From NCBI RefSeq assembly GCF_019093865.1, contig NZ_JABJXD010000007.1:62001-126000 (forward strand): a stretch of DNA of 64,000 nt. Direction: 5' to 3'. Below are positions 1-8,733 of this stretch, one piece after another. This DNA is from Lentibacillus saliphilus (GTDB taxonomy: Bacteria > Bacillota > Bacilli > Bacillales > Amphibacillaceae). The first letter of the stretch is position 1. Each line of letters starts with the position of its first letter. Both the position numbers and the translations under genes were made by a program. The notes below the pieces were generated by a model. That model was not told the DNA's origin. It saw nothing but the letters and a program-made list of their open reading frames with translations, and searched no databases.

Positions 1-421
1 CCACATCTGCTAATACTTGAATCACACGCTTTCTTCTCCAAGTCTTATCACCCAGCTTATGAATGATTAATGGCTCCTCCAAAATCCATTCCAATGTTTT
101 CTTCGGATTTAACGAGGAATAAGGATCCTGAAACACAATCTGAACCTGCTTTCGCCACGCTTTTAATTGCTTGGCAGACAGTTCAGCAAGATCTTGACCT
201 TGAAAACGAACAACACCACTCGTCTGCTTAATTAATTGAGCAATCACTTTTCCTGTCGTTGACTTGCCGCACCCACTCTCACCTACTAACCCAAAAGCCT
301 CCCCCTTATTTAAAGAAAAGCTAACACCATTTACAGCTTTTACGACAGACTGCTCTTTCCCAAATAGCTTTTTATCCTGATAGTATTTATGAATGCCTTC
401 TACTTCAAGAACTGGCTTCAT
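1..421 (-). CDS. Oligopeptide/dipeptide ABC transporter ATPase, DppF/OppF-like (partial)
   Basis: This is the N-terminal 140 residues of a second ABC ATPase; the rest lies beyond the left edge. Reading from the ATG at 421, a Walker A motif GESGCGKST is visible, followed by a Q-loop FQDPYSSLNP, which is the form typical of family-5 peptide/nickel importers. Walker B and the signature are outside the window. The start overlaps the stop of the upstream ATPase by four bases (ATGA, 418-421), showing translational coupling. In this family two different ATPases (DppD and DppF type) pair to drive import of the ligand held by the lipoprotein encoded at 3190-4758. The substrate cannot be read from sequence. 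Confidence 0.9.
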   Translation of the reverse strand, partial: MKPVLEVEGIHKYYQDKKLFGKEQSVVKAVNGVSFSLNKGEAFGLVGESGCGKSTTGKVIAQLIKQTSGVVRFQGQDLAELSAKQLKAWRKQVQIVFQDPYSSLNPKKTLEWILEEPLIIHKLGDKTWRRKRVIQVLADV

Positions 422-1398
422 TCCAAAACACCTGCTTCCGAATACAAATGGCACGCAACAGACTGTTCCCCCATGCGAACTGGTTCAGGAAATTTCTGTT
501 CGCAAATTGCCTGTTTGTGTTGGCAACGACTCGCAAAGGGACAGCCTGATCCACGCTCCTTAAGCCCCGGTACCGTTCCAGGAATGGTATACAGCATCTG
601 CCCTTTTTTCGTATGATCTGGAATTGATTGAATGAGCGCTTTTGTATAGGGATGCTGGGGATTTTGGAGTAAAGCTTCAACAGTCCCTTCCTCTACAATA
701 CGCCCAGCATACATGACGATTACGCGATCACATACACTGCGAATGACACCCCAATCATGAGATATAAAAACCATCGACATGTTTCGGGTCGCTTTTAACG
801 ATTTAAAGAGGTCTAAAATTTGAGCTTGTATCGTGACATCCAAAGCCGTTGTCGGTTCATCGGCGATGATAAGATCTGGCTCACCAATTAAGGCCATCGC
901 GATCACAACTCTTTGCCGCATCCCACCTGATAAATGGTGGGGGTATGATTTGTATAGCGCTTCAGCACGCGGCAAACCAACTGAATTCATTACCGAGATG
1001 GTCTTCGCTTTCATATCCCGTTTCGTCTTTTTCGTATGCTTCTTAAGCACTTCTTCAATTTGTCGGCCTATCGTTAATAGCGGATTAAGCGACGTCATCG
1101 GCTCCTGAAAAATCATCGATATCCGCCTGCCACGAATTGCTTGCCATTCTTGCTCATCGAGACGTGCCAAATCTGTATCATCGAACATAATCGATCCCTG
1201 TGATAGCATTGCATTATCTGGCAAAATGCCCATGATGGTACGTGCAGTCAAGCTTTTCCCACAGCCTGACTCTCCAACAATACCGACTACCTCATTTTGG
1301 GATACAGAAAATGAAATATGATTAAGTGCAGGATAATGTCCATCTGAAAAGCGAAAGGAGACATTAACGTCATCAATTGTCAATAAAGCATCTGTCAT
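418..1398 (-). CDS. Oligopeptide/dipeptide ABC transporter ATPase, DppD/OppD-like
   Basis: Cytoplasmic ATPase of a family-5 importer, 326 residues. Walker A GESGCGKS is at about residues 42-49, the Q-loop FQEPMTSLNP near 98, the signature LSGGMRQ at 156-162 and Walker B LIIADE at 176-181. The C-terminal oligopeptide-transporter extension contains the CPFASRC cysteine motif, which in DppD/F-type ATPases can bind a metal cluster. Three ATGs lie in tandem at 1404, 1401 and 1398. The GGAGG at 1406-1410 abuts the first, so the third (7-nt spacing) is the likely start. It is the fourth gene of a minus-strand operon (binding protein, two permeases, two ATPases). Confidence 0.93.
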   Translation of the reverse strand: MTDALLTIDDVNVSFRFSDGHYPALNHISFSVSQNEVVGIVGESGCGKSLTARTIMGILPDNAMLSQGSIMFDDTDLARLDEQEWQAIRGRRISMIFQEPMTSLNPLLTIGRQIEEVLKKHTKKTKRDMKAKTISVMNSVGLPRAEALYKSYPHHLSGGMRQRVVIAMALIGEPDLIIADEPTTALDVTIQAQILDLFKSLKATRNMSMVFISHDWGVIRSVCDRVIVMYAGRIVEEGTVEALLQNPQHPYTKALIQSIPDHTKKGQMLYTIPGTVPGLKERGSGCPFASRCQHKQAICEQKFPEPVRMGEQSVACHLYSEAGVLE

Positions 1399-1409
1399 CA
1401 TCATTCCTC

Positions 1410-2222
1410 CTACGCTCTGTTGTCGTTTGAATCCCTTATGCCGTCACCCAATAAGTTAAAGCCTAATACCATTAGCGTAATCACTAAGCCGGTCGTAATA
1501 ACATACCAGGGGGCCGAAGTAATATATGGCTGTGCTTCTTTTAACATTCTCCCCCAGCTCGGATCTGGTGGTTGGACGCCAAGCCCAAGATAACTAAGTC
1601 CAGACTCAGCCAAAACCGAACCCGAAAAACTCAAACTCGCTGCAACGAGAATCGGAGACGTAATATTCGGTAACAAATGTCTAAAAATAATTCGCAGAGA
1701 GCCTGCACCTTTTGCAATACTTGCTTGAACAAAGTCAAATTTCTTATATTGAATGATACTGCCTCTAATAATCCGCGCAAAGGTTGGAATACTCATGATT
1801 CCAAGTGCGACAATCGTACTTCCCATACCAGGTTCAAAGACAGATACGAGCATAATTGCTAACAAGATACCGGGAAATGCTAACAACGCATCGACAAACC
1901 GCATTAACAATTCATCAAGCCAGCCCTCAAAATAGCCTGCACATGCCCCGATAACTAACCCGACTGTTAAGCCGATGGAAACCGCTGAAAAACCTGTTAA
2001 AAAAGCTGTCTGACTGCCTTCCATAATTCGACTTAAAATATCCCTTCCAAAATTATCAGTCCCGAAAAGATGCTCAGCTGATGGAGATGATAGACGACTT
2101 GCTGAATGAATTTCATTTGGATCATATGGTGTATAAAAAAAACTAATAAGCATTGTGATACTTATCGTCACAACTAAACTGATACCGATGAATAGCGGTA
2201 TACTTTTAGGTTTCGTCATCAT
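1410..2222 (-). CDS. Peptide/nickel-type ABC permease, DppC-like
   Basis: Membrane subunit of 270 residues with an N-terminal membrane segment (about 10-30), the extracytoplasmic stretch typical of DppC (FYTPYDPNEIH, then HLFGTDNFGRDILSR), and a BPD_transp_1 core of about five further helices. The cytoplasmic EAA coupling loop (AGSLRIIFRHLLPN) contacts the ATPases. The start is one base after the stop of the upstream permease, within GGGTGAGATGATG, so the two are translationally coupled. It pairs with the DppB-like permease to form the channel. Confidence 0.93.
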   Translation of the reverse strand: MMTKPKSIPLFIGISLVVTISITMLISFFYTPYDPNEIHSASRLSSPSAEHLFGTDNFGRDILSRIMEGSQTAFLTGFSAVSIGLTVGLVIGACAGYFEGWLDELLMRFVDALLAFPGILLAIMLVSVFEPGMGSTIVALGIMSIPTFARIIRGSIIQYKKFDFVQASIAKGAGSLRIIFRHLLPNITSPILVAASLSFSGSVLAESGLSYLGLGVQPPDPSWGRMLKEAQPYITSAPWYVITTGLVITLMVLGFNLLGDGIRDSNDNRA

Positions 2223-2223
2223 C

Positions 2224-3168
2224 TCACCCTTTCGACCTAATTCTTGGATCTACAAGTCTATACAATAAATCAACGATAAAGTTAATTGTAACGACAATAA
2301 TAGATAAATAGAGGATCATCGTCTGAACCAATGGAAAATCACGTGATGTGATCGACTGAATCAACAAATTCCCAAGACCAGGTAGCGCAAACACGTTTTC
2401 AATGATAATGCTGCCGCCTAAAGTGTCTGCAATCGTTAAGCCTAAAATCGTCAAAATTGGAATGAGCCCATTTCTTAAAATATGTCCGTACATAATCGCT
2501 TTTTCCGATAGTCCCTTACATTGCGCAGTTCGTACATAATCCATTTTGGCTTGATCAAGAATCGTATTCCGTAAATACCGTATGACGACGGCAATATTTG
2601 ATATCGCTATGGCAAGTGATGGTAAAAAGAATGATTTCAATGCCCCAAAAAAGCTTTCCGACCAAGGAACGTATCCGTATGTAGGAAATAGGCTCAAAAC
2701 AACGCCAAATAACAAAATCAGCATAAAGCCAAACCAAAAGGACGGAATCGAAATCCCGAGCTGCGTTAAAATGGATAGCACGATTGAAGTCCATTTTCCA
2801 TCTTTTTGGGCAATATATAACCCCAACGGAAGTCCAATCACAACGGTTAACAAAAGAGATAAAACCGTTAATGATAACGTAACGGGCAGCCGGTCTTGTA
2901 TAATATCTGCTACTGGCAGCTGATAGCGCAGCGACTCTCCCATATCACCTTGAAAAATGCCAGTAACCCAATCGAAATATCGCTCAGGAAGCGGTCGATC
3001 AAGACCCAATTCGATTTCTAAATTTCGGATTTGCTGCTCATCCGCATCCAGCCCTAATATAATATGGGCTGGATTACCGGGAAGCATTTGAAAGACAAAG
3101 AAAATAATGACCGAGACCAATATGAATGTCATCAAAAAACTGCTGAATTTATAAGCAAAATACCTCAC
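2224..3168 (-). CDS. Peptide/nickel-type ABC permease, DppB-like
   Basis: Membrane subunit of 314 residues. It shows the DppB/OppB-type N-terminus (first helix then LPGNPAHIILG) and the family-typical MGESLRYQLPVADIIQDRLPVTL stretch ahead of the BPD_transp_1 core; that stretch sits outside the membrane in characterised members. The EAA loop is GLSEKAIMYGHILRNGLIPI. The C-terminus (LLYRLVDPRIR) is characteristic of the family. It is the second gene of the operon, 21 bp after the binding-protein gene. Confidence 0.93.
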   Translation of the reverse strand: MRYFAYKFSSFLMTFILVSVIIFFVFQMLPGNPAHIILGLDADEQQIRNLEIELGLDRPLPERYFDWVTGIFQGDMGESLRYQLPVADIIQDRLPVTLSLTVLSLLLTVVIGLPLGLYIAQKDGKWTSIVLSILTQLGISIPSFWFGFMLILLFGVVLSLFPTYGYVPWSESFFGALKSFFLPSLAIAISNIAVVIRYLRNTILDQAKMDYVRTAQCKGLSEKAIMYGHILRNGLIPILTILGLTIADTLGGSIIIENVFALPGLGNLLIQSITSRDFPLVQTMILYLSIIVVTINFIVDLLYRLVDPRIRSKG

Positions 3169-3189
3169 ATTTGTGTCCCCTTTTTAAGC

Positions 3190-4758
3190 TTATTCGGTAT
3201 AGTGGACGTCTTCCAAATTAAATTTTTGTATCGGGTACATCTTCATACCTTCTAACCCATTTGTCATGGCAATCGTACGATATGGATCCATAATAAACAC
3301 TGAGGCTGCTTCTTCTGTCAATATTGATTGTGCGTCTTTGTACATTCGAGCCATTTCTGTCGGGTTTGTTGCTTTTAAAGCTTGATCAATACGTTCATCA
3401 TATTGTGCATGTTCAAAGTTAATAAAATTCCGTTTATAATCGGTCACATATCGTCTAAGAATTTCATATGGATCTAGTTTTCCTGTAAAACCGATAATCG
3501 TTGCTTCATATTGCTCATCTGTATAAACATTTTCTAACCATGAACTAAATTCAATGAGTTTAAGGTCGACGTCTATATCAATCTCCTTTAGCTGTTCAAC
3601 AATAACTTGCGCCGTATCAACGTGAAACTGATAATCTGACGGGACTGTTAATTCCAATTCAAATCCATCTTCATAACCCGCTGCTTTCATCAGTTTTTTT
3701 GCTTCGGCAATATTTGTTGCATAGACATCCTCAAGACCAGCTTCATAGTAAAAATCCATTGCCGGACTAAAGTTAGAACCGAGTTTAATGCCGTCTCCAT
3801 CACTAACTGTTTCAATAATCATATCTTTATCAACCGCTAAATTAATCGCTTGACGAACTTCTTTTTGATTTAACGGTTCAACTGAATTGTTAAGCGCCAT
3901 GATTTGGACCATATTTTGGGGACCTGATACGGTCTTCACCTGATCACCTAATTGTAAAAGCCCTTGAGCGCTAATGCCTGGAATTATATCAATTTCACCT
4001 GCTTGCATCGCTAAAATAGAAGATTCTGGATCAGGCATAATTTTGAATTGAACTTCATCTAAGAAAGGGATTTTGTCAACGTCATAGTAATCGTCATTTC
4101 GCTTTAGCTTCAGCTCTTGGCCAACAACGTAAGATTCAAATTTAAAAGGCCCTGCCCCAATCGGCTTTTCACTATGATTATCATAGTCCGCCGGAAGAAT
4201 TGGTCGAATGTTTGCGGCCAGAAATGCTGAGCTTCTTTCTTTCAAATGAATGATGACCTCAAAATCAGATGGTGTCTCGATTTTTTCAATAATTTCAAAC
4301 TGAGAAGAAATCGGTTCCCCACCATTGAGACCAGCTAGCTTCTCGTAAGAATATACAACATCCTCTGCGGTTAGCTCTGACCCATCATGAAAGACAACAT
4401 TATCCTTTAGTCGAAACGTATATTGCAAGCCATCGTCCGAAATATCATAGTCTTCAGCAATGGCGGGTACAAGCTGTCCTGACTCATCTGTATCTAGTAA
4501 TCCATCAAATACATTATCCATCATCGACATTGTATCCGTGGCAGCTGACACATATGGATCAAGATTATCAATCTCTGTACTCATGGCAATTCTCACGACA
4601 CCACCAGACACCTCAGCTGATGAATGATTATTTTCCTGACCATTTGTAGAGTTAGAGCCGTTCGCTTCATGATTCTGTCCATCTGTGTTAGAGCAAGCTG
4701 TTAATAGAATAAATACGAATAAAGCAGTAAGTGTTCTCGTAGCTAAATTCAATTTCAT
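3190..4758 (-). CDS. Family-5 extracellular solute-binding lipoprotein, DppA/OppA-like
   Basis: Lipid-anchored binding protein of 522 residues, first gene of the operon. The signal peptide ends in the lipobox LTAC with the modified cysteine near residue 22, followed by a Ser/Asn/Gly-rich linker. The mature part carries SBP_bac_5 hallmarks such as IDNLDPY, the DGSELTAEDVVYSYE block and a conserved IGAGPFKFESY segment. An ATG at 4773 overlaps the ribosome binding site (GGAGGGG), so the ATG at 4758 is the likely start. Related proteins bind oligopeptides, dipeptides, nickel chelates or oligosaccharides; the ligand is not assignable here. Confidence 0.92.
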   Translation of the reverse strand: MKLNLATRTLTALFVFILLTACSNTDGQNHEANGSNSTNGQENNHSSAEVSGGVVRIAMSTEIDNLDPYVSAATDTMSMMDNVFDGLLDTDESGQLVPAIAEDYDISDDGLQYTFRLKDNVVFHDGSELTAEDVVYSYEKLAGLNGGEPISSQFEIIEKIETPSDFEVIIHLKERSSAFLAANIRPILPADYDNHSEKPIGAGPFKFESYVVGQELKLKRNDDYYDVDKIPFLDEVQFKIMPDPESSILAMQAGEIDIIPGISAQGLLQLGDQVKTVSGPQNMVQIMALNNSVEPLNQKEVRQAINLAVDKDMIIETVSDGDGIKLGSNFSPAMDFYYEAGLEDVYATNIAEAKKLMKAAGYEDGFELELTVPSDYQFHVDTAQVIVEQLKEIDIDVDLKLIEFSSWLENVYTDEQYEATIIGFTGKLDPYEILRRYVTDYKRNFINFEHAQYDERIDQALKATNPTEMARMYKDAQSILTEEAASVFIMDPYRTIAMTNGLEGMKMYPIQKFNLEDVHYTE

Positions 4759-4858
4759 GAGTTTCCCCTCCATTAAATATGCCTATTGTCATCTAACTAA
4801 AACGTTTTATTTTTAGGATATACTGATAAATCTCATATACTGACTATCAATAAATTAC

Positions 4859-5581
4859 TCAATTTTCAAAAGTAACATCGCGCTTTAAACTATTATATGT
4901 TCGATTTTCTAATACATCAAGGAGTTCACCAACACCCGAAATGGTGTGCACATCTTGTAATTCCTCAATTCCAAGCTTACCGAAAGGATTAATAAGGATG
5001 CTGTCCATCCCAACCTTTCGAGACCCAATCACATCATCATAATAATTATCACCAACATATAAACAGTCAGCAGCAGAAACGTGGGCCTGATCCAATGCAT
5101 ACTGAAAAATTCGTTCATCCGGCTTTTCAATTTGAATATGTGATGAAATGACTTGATAATCCAAATAAGGCTGAATGCCCGTTTGCTTTAGAACGTGGTC
5201 AGCTGTCTCATTCCAATTAGAAATAAGACCTATTCCGAAGCCTTTTTCCTTCAATTGCCTTAGAACGGAAATGGTCTCTGGAAAAGCATGCCACTCTATT
5301 TGCTTTAATCCTTTTCCTGGAAATAGATGTAACTGCCCTGGTAACACATCTACCTCTAAATGCTCGTGTAATAATGTGTTATAAAGCTGTTTAGCCTCCG
5401 CATCCATATGGCCTAACACACCTGGATACTCACGCATAAACGTCTTATCAGCTAAATGGTAGGCCCTTTGAATTGATAATATCGACCTGTCAATGCCCAA
5501 TTGACCCAAATGCTGTTGAAATACTTCCTCTCTGTTTAACCGGGCTAACGTATATCCGAGGTCAAACCAAATAAACGTCAT
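4859..5581 (-). CDS. HAD-superfamily hydrolase (subfamily IA)
   Basis: Cytoplasmic haloacid-dehalogenase-fold hydrolase of 240 residues, most likely a small-molecule phosphatase. Motif I is FDLGYT with the nucleophilic Asp at residue 7; motif II is LISNWN, motif III the lysine of QIEKPDERIF, and motif IV YVGDNYYDDVIGSRKVGM. A helical cap lies between motifs I and II, as in subfamily IA. It starts upstream of and is separate from the peptide-transport operon (about 100 bp gap). The substrate is not recognisable; family members act on sugar phosphates, nucleotides or damaged metabolites. Confidence 0.85.
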   Translation of the reverse strand: MTFIWFDLGYTLARLNREEVFQQHLGQLGIDRSILSIQRAYHLADKTFMREYPGVLGHMDAEAKQLYNTLLHEHLEVDVLPGQLHLFPGKGLKQIEWHAFPETISVLRQLKEKGFGIGLISNWNETADHVLKQTGIQPYLDYQVISSHIQIEKPDERIFQYALDQAHVSAADCLYVGDNYYDDVIGSRKVGMDSILINPFGKLGIEELQDVHTISGVGELLDVLENRTYNSLKRDVTFEN

Positions 5582-6236
5582 ACTAGCACCTCCACTTAAG
5601 CTTAATTTTCGGTACAGTACCGCATACCGATTCCTTACACTGTCATTGTAGCAAGTGAATGTGTAGTCAATATAAATGAGCCGTAAATTTTGTGTTAATT
5701 AGGGTGGTGAATAAATGGGCTTAGGTTCAGGTTGTTGCCAGAATGGGACTTGAAGAGATTTACGATTTTGGAGGAAATTATTTGAAGGCGCTCACAAAAG
5801 GTTAAAATGAAAAGAGGATACTTCGCTCTGCCTAACGATGTAAATGATTAAATAAACTATTTCAAAGAAGAAAATAATAAATTTACAAGAAAGATTGATA
5901 GAATTTACAACAAAATCATGAACGTGGCTCAGCATGTCCAAAAAGCCCCCCGCCCCATCCACTGCAAACGGATATAATGCATTATAGCCGCATATATTAC
6001 AAAACCAACGTATATAATGAAATACAAACGCATATATCTCTATTTCACCGCATATTGCGAATTTCAGCCGCATATGTCGTTGTCAAGCCGCATATATTGT
6101 CGATGAGCCGCATATGCACTCATATTGACGCATATGCGGCTTGTCAGCTGCTAGAGAGAAACACTATTCAATCGATCATTTAATTTGCCCTTTCAAGCAG
6201 ATCACAAAAAGCATGCGATTCCTCAAGCTGATTCTA
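5582..6236. other. 655-bp intergenic region without a convincing gene
   Basis: Apart from the 20-bp periodic array (entered separately), no supported gene is present. Short ORFs across the array on both strands arise from the repeat. A 12-codon ORF at about 5714 behind GGTGGTG has no supporting feature. The AT-rich 5640-5700 part is the likely upstream region of the HAD gene. Confidence 0.6.
5968..6149. repeat. 20-bp periodic GCATAT array (about 9 units)
   Basis: The hexamer GCATAT (or a one-base variant) begins at 5990, 6010 (GTATAT), 6030, 6050, 6070, 6090, 6110 and 6130, with a weaker unit (GGATAT) at 5970. The spacing is exactly 20 bp throughout. Several units extend to GCCGCATAT. The rest of each unit is variable and AT-rich, so only the core and phase are conserved. 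It lies between two minus-strand genes, downstream of the 3-hydroxybutyrate dehydrogenase gene and upstream of the HAD gene. Confidence 0.9.
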
Positions 6237-7013
6237 CTACTGAGCCGTATAACCGCCATCAATGACAACTGCCTGACCAGTAACACTTTTCGCCTTATCG
6301 CTTGCCAAAAATAAAGCATAATCAGCAACTTCCTCAATGTCTAATAGACGCTTTTGGGGAATGAGCGGATACAATACCTGTTCAAGAACGCGTTCTTCTG
6401 GAACGTGTCTTGTGCTGGCTAAATCCTTTATTTGATTCCGGACCAATGGTGTGTCAACGTAACCTGGACAAAGTGCATTCACCGTAATACCTTCAGATGC
6501 ATTTTCTAATGCGGCCACTTTTGTTAAGCCGACAACACCATGTTTAGCACTATTATAGGCAGACTTTCCCGAAAATCCAATCAAGCCGTTAATAGAAGCA
6601 ATATTTATAATAGAGCCGGATTTTTGTGCCTTCATCATCGGTAAAACCGTTTTAATTGCGATAAATGGTGCAACGAGCATCACCTTAATCATCCGTTCAA
6701 AAGTTTCGGTGGGAAAATCTTCAACTAAATCGACATGCTGTAGACCGGCATTATTAATGAGAATGTCAACCGTCCCATACTTTGCAACAGTTTGATTGAT
6801 CGCAGCTTGCAACTCACTTTCAACCGTCACGTCACACTGAATGCCAAGACAATCATAGTTATGTGTTCGAAAATCCTCCACCTTTTCTCGAACCTTCTCC
6901 CCATCCACATCCGAAAAAACGACCTTTGCACCATTGTATAAAAAAGCACGCCCAATTCCATAACCAATCCCACTGGCTGCTCCTGTAATAAAGACAACTT
7001 TATCCTGTACCAA
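6237..7013 (-). CDS. 3-hydroxybutyrate dehydrogenase (SDR family)
   Basis: Cytoplasmic NAD-dependent short-chain dehydrogenase of 258 residues that fits the 3-hydroxybutyrate to acetoacetate family. The cofactor motif TGAASGIG is at residues 10-17, NNAG at about 87-90, and the catalytic residues are Ser140, Tyr153 and Lys157 (YNSAK). The stretch HVDLVEDFPTETFERMI, the SGKSAYNSAKHG block and the C-terminal VTGQAVVIDGGYTAQ match 3-hydroxybutyrate dehydrogenases closely. It is the last gene of the catabolic island, 63 bp after the acyl-CoA ligase, which suggests that acetoacetate made here is activated by the ligase or feeds a thiolase encoded elsewhere. Confidence 0.85.
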   Translation of the reverse strand: MVQDKVVFITGAASGIGYGIGRAFLYNGAKVVFSDVDGEKVREKVEDFRTHNYDCLGIQCDVTVESELQAAINQTVAKYGTVDILINNAGLQHVDLVEDFPTETFERMIKVMLVAPFIAIKTVLPMMKAQKSGSIINIASINGLIGFSGKSAYNSAKHGVVGLTKVAALENASEGITVNALCPGYVDTPLVRNQIKDLASTRHVPEERVLEQVLYPLIPQKRLLDIEEVADYALFLASDKAKSVTGQAVVIDGGYTAQ

Positions 7014-7076
7014 TTAAATAACACCGCCCCATAAACTGAATCCTTCATCAAACATGTGCCTTCTTCCTAACGCGTC

Positions 7077-8576
7077 TTAAGTTATCAATCTACTGTTTTG
7101 CAAACCATCCTTCAGTGCTGCTTTGTTAATCTTTCCAACATGGGTTTTAGGGAGGGCTTCAAAGAAATAAAATCGCTTTGGCACTTTATAACGAGCAAGT
7201 TTTTCTGCGCAATACGCTTTTAATGCGGCTTCACTCAATTCAACTGTTAAAGCAACACACGCGACAACAACTTCTCCCCACTTTTCATCCTGAACAGCAA
7301 TGACTGCCGCTTCATCAACAGCTTCATGGGCTTCTAGCCATTGTTCAATTTCCAATGGATAGACATTTTCTCCGCCAGTGATGATCATGTCCTTCTTCCT
7401 TCCCACAATATAAACATAGCCTTCTTCATCCTGTCGTGCTAAATCACCAGTATGAACCCAGCTATCAATCAATGTGTGTGCCGTTTCATCTGGTTGATTC
7501 CAATAATAGTCAAAAACATGCGGACCTCGTATTAGTAATTCACCGACTTCATTGCTCTCCGACTGATGCCCGTCCTCAGTTATAATTTTAATCTCATTAA
7601 ATAACATTGGTTTGCCAACCGAACCGGGTTTTCGCATTGCATCACTGGGATCAATATAAAAATTATTTGGACCAGCTTCTGTTAGACCATAGCCTTCTTT
7701 AAACGCAATACCTTTTTTCGCAAACGCCTCATAAATTTTTTGTGGACAAGGGGCCCCACCCGAGACAAGTACCTTCAAATCTGGAAAGCTCGCCTCTTGG
7801 AATTTGTCTGTTTGAATGATCATATGATACATCGTTGGCACGAAAAGAGCTGTCGTACATTTAAATGCGATTAAATCCTCTACAGCTTTTTCAGCTTCGA
7901 AGTCCGCTGTCAGCACAACCTTCCCCCCAACTAAAATCAGTGGCAGTGAAAATACATTCAACCCACCTGTATGAAACATCGGTAAAGTCGTTAGAGTTGT
8001 ATCTTCATCACTTAAACCCCAGCTAATAATCGTATTAATGGCATTCCATAAAATCGTGCGATGTGATAAAACAACGCCTTTAGGAATACCTGTTGTTCCT
8101 CCAGTGTAAATAATAATGAACGGATCATTTTCCTGTATTAAAACAGCTTCTCTTTGTTCATAAGTCTTAATCGTATCTATGTATGTATGATCAATGATGT
8201 CTAGTAAAACGATTTCCTCATCGAGCTGCGGTAATTTTTGATGAAGCGATGAATCGACGCCGATCATCTTCGGATTGCAATCACATATAATATCATTCAG
8301 TTCTGTATTCGTTAATCGCCAATTTAGAGGAACAAAAACCGCCCCAATTGTCATCGCAGCAAACGTAAAATCAAAGTAACTAATGTGATTAGGTGCCAGT
8401 AAAGCGACGCGGTCGCCTTTTTGGACCCCTATATGCGTAAAATAGCTCGCCAATTTATTAGCGCGCTCATATAATTGGTCATATGTCCAAGATTCTTGTG
8501 TACATGAATCAATAACAGCTGTTTCATTCGGTTTTAAATGTATACGACTGTTAAACCAATTCATATCCATTTTCAT
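7077..8576 (-). CDS. AMP-forming acyl-CoA synthetase
   Basis: Adenylate-forming ligase of 499 residues that activates a carboxylic acid to its CoA thioester. The P-loop motif YTGGTTGIPKG is at residues 157-167, followed by the EGYGLTEAG motif, the HTGDLARQDEEGY block and the hinge GRKKDMIITGGENVYP. The C-terminal catalytic lysine is in GKINKAALK. Length and motifs fit medium/long-chain or aromatic acyl-CoA ligases (FadD-like); the acyl group is not assignable. The start at 8576 is set by AGGAGG with 8-nt spacing. Its promoter at 8610-8642 carries the tandem TGTAACTG box shared with the binding-protein gene at 15086. Confidence 0.88.
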   Translation of the reverse strand: MKMDMNWFNSRIHLKPNETAVIDSCTQESWTYDQLYERANKLASYFTHIGVQKGDRVALLAPNHISYFDFTFAAMTIGAVFVPLNWRLTNTELNDIICDCNPKMIGVDSSLHQKLPQLDEEIVLLDIIDHTYIDTIKTYEQREAVLIQENDPFIIIYTGGTTGIPKGVVLSHRTILWNAINTIISWGLSDEDTTLTTLPMFHTGGLNVFSLPLILVGGKVVLTADFEAEKAVEDLIAFKCTTALFVPTMYHMIIQTDKFQEASFPDLKVLVSGGAPCPQKIYEAFAKKGIAFKEGYGLTEAGPNNFYIDPSDAMRKPGSVGKPMLFNEIKIITEDGHQSESNEVGELLIRGPHVFDYYWNQPDETAHTLIDSWVHTGDLARQDEEGYVYIVGRKKDMIITGGENVYPLEIEQWLEAHEAVDEAAVIAVQDEKWGEVVVACVALTVELSEAALKAYCAEKLARYKVPKRFYFFEALPKTHVGKINKAALKDGLQNSRLIT

Positions 8577-8609
8577 TCGTAATCCTCCTCTGATGAAGTG
8601 TGCCCAGTT

Positions 8610-8642
8610 ATTATAAATCGCTTCAGTTACATAACAGTTACA
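8610..8642 (-). promoter_or_regulatory. Tandem-box promoter of the acyl-CoA ligase/3HB dehydrogenase operon
   Basis: Read on the minus strand: TGTAACTG, TTA, TGTAACTG, eight bases, then a perfect -10 TATAAT (8610-8615). The two octamers are identical and have an 11-bp period. There is no good -35, as expected where an activator replaces it. The same layout occurs at 16340-16372. BTAD/SARP activators are known to bind direct repeats of 11-bp period whose last repeat sits 8 bp from the -10, so the regulator encoded at 16518-19778 is the natural candidate. Confidence 0.75.
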
Positions 8643-8689
8643 CGATATTTTTAAAAAATGATCATTAAAGTGTGCTCAAAAGAGCATGT

Positions 8690-8720
8690 TGAAAAGGCTA
8701 TCCCAGAATCGGAATAGCCT
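8690..8720 (-). terminator. Terminator after the FabG-like gene
   Basis: On the minus strand a 10-bp stem AGGCTATTCC/GGGATAGCCT with a 6-nt loop is followed by TTTTC, 14 bp after the stop of the reductase gene. It separates that gene from the acyl-CoA ligase promoter. Confidence 0.7.
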
Positions 8721-8733
8721 GTGAAGAGATGCC

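Noticed and set aside
5714-5752. A 12-codon ORF (MGLGSGCCQNGT) behind GGTGGTG.
   Set aside because: Too short to support; no regulatory context or recognised peptide family.
5968-6149. Possible CRISPR array.
   Set aside because: The fixed core is only 6-9 bp, the period is 20 bp and there are no spacers of useful length or cas genes. The same reasoning excludes the 21-bp array.
5792-6183. ORFs of 93 and 68 codons across the GCATAT array.
   Set aside because: Composition is driven by the repeat; they have no start signals or family features, and the 20-bp period does not preserve a frame.
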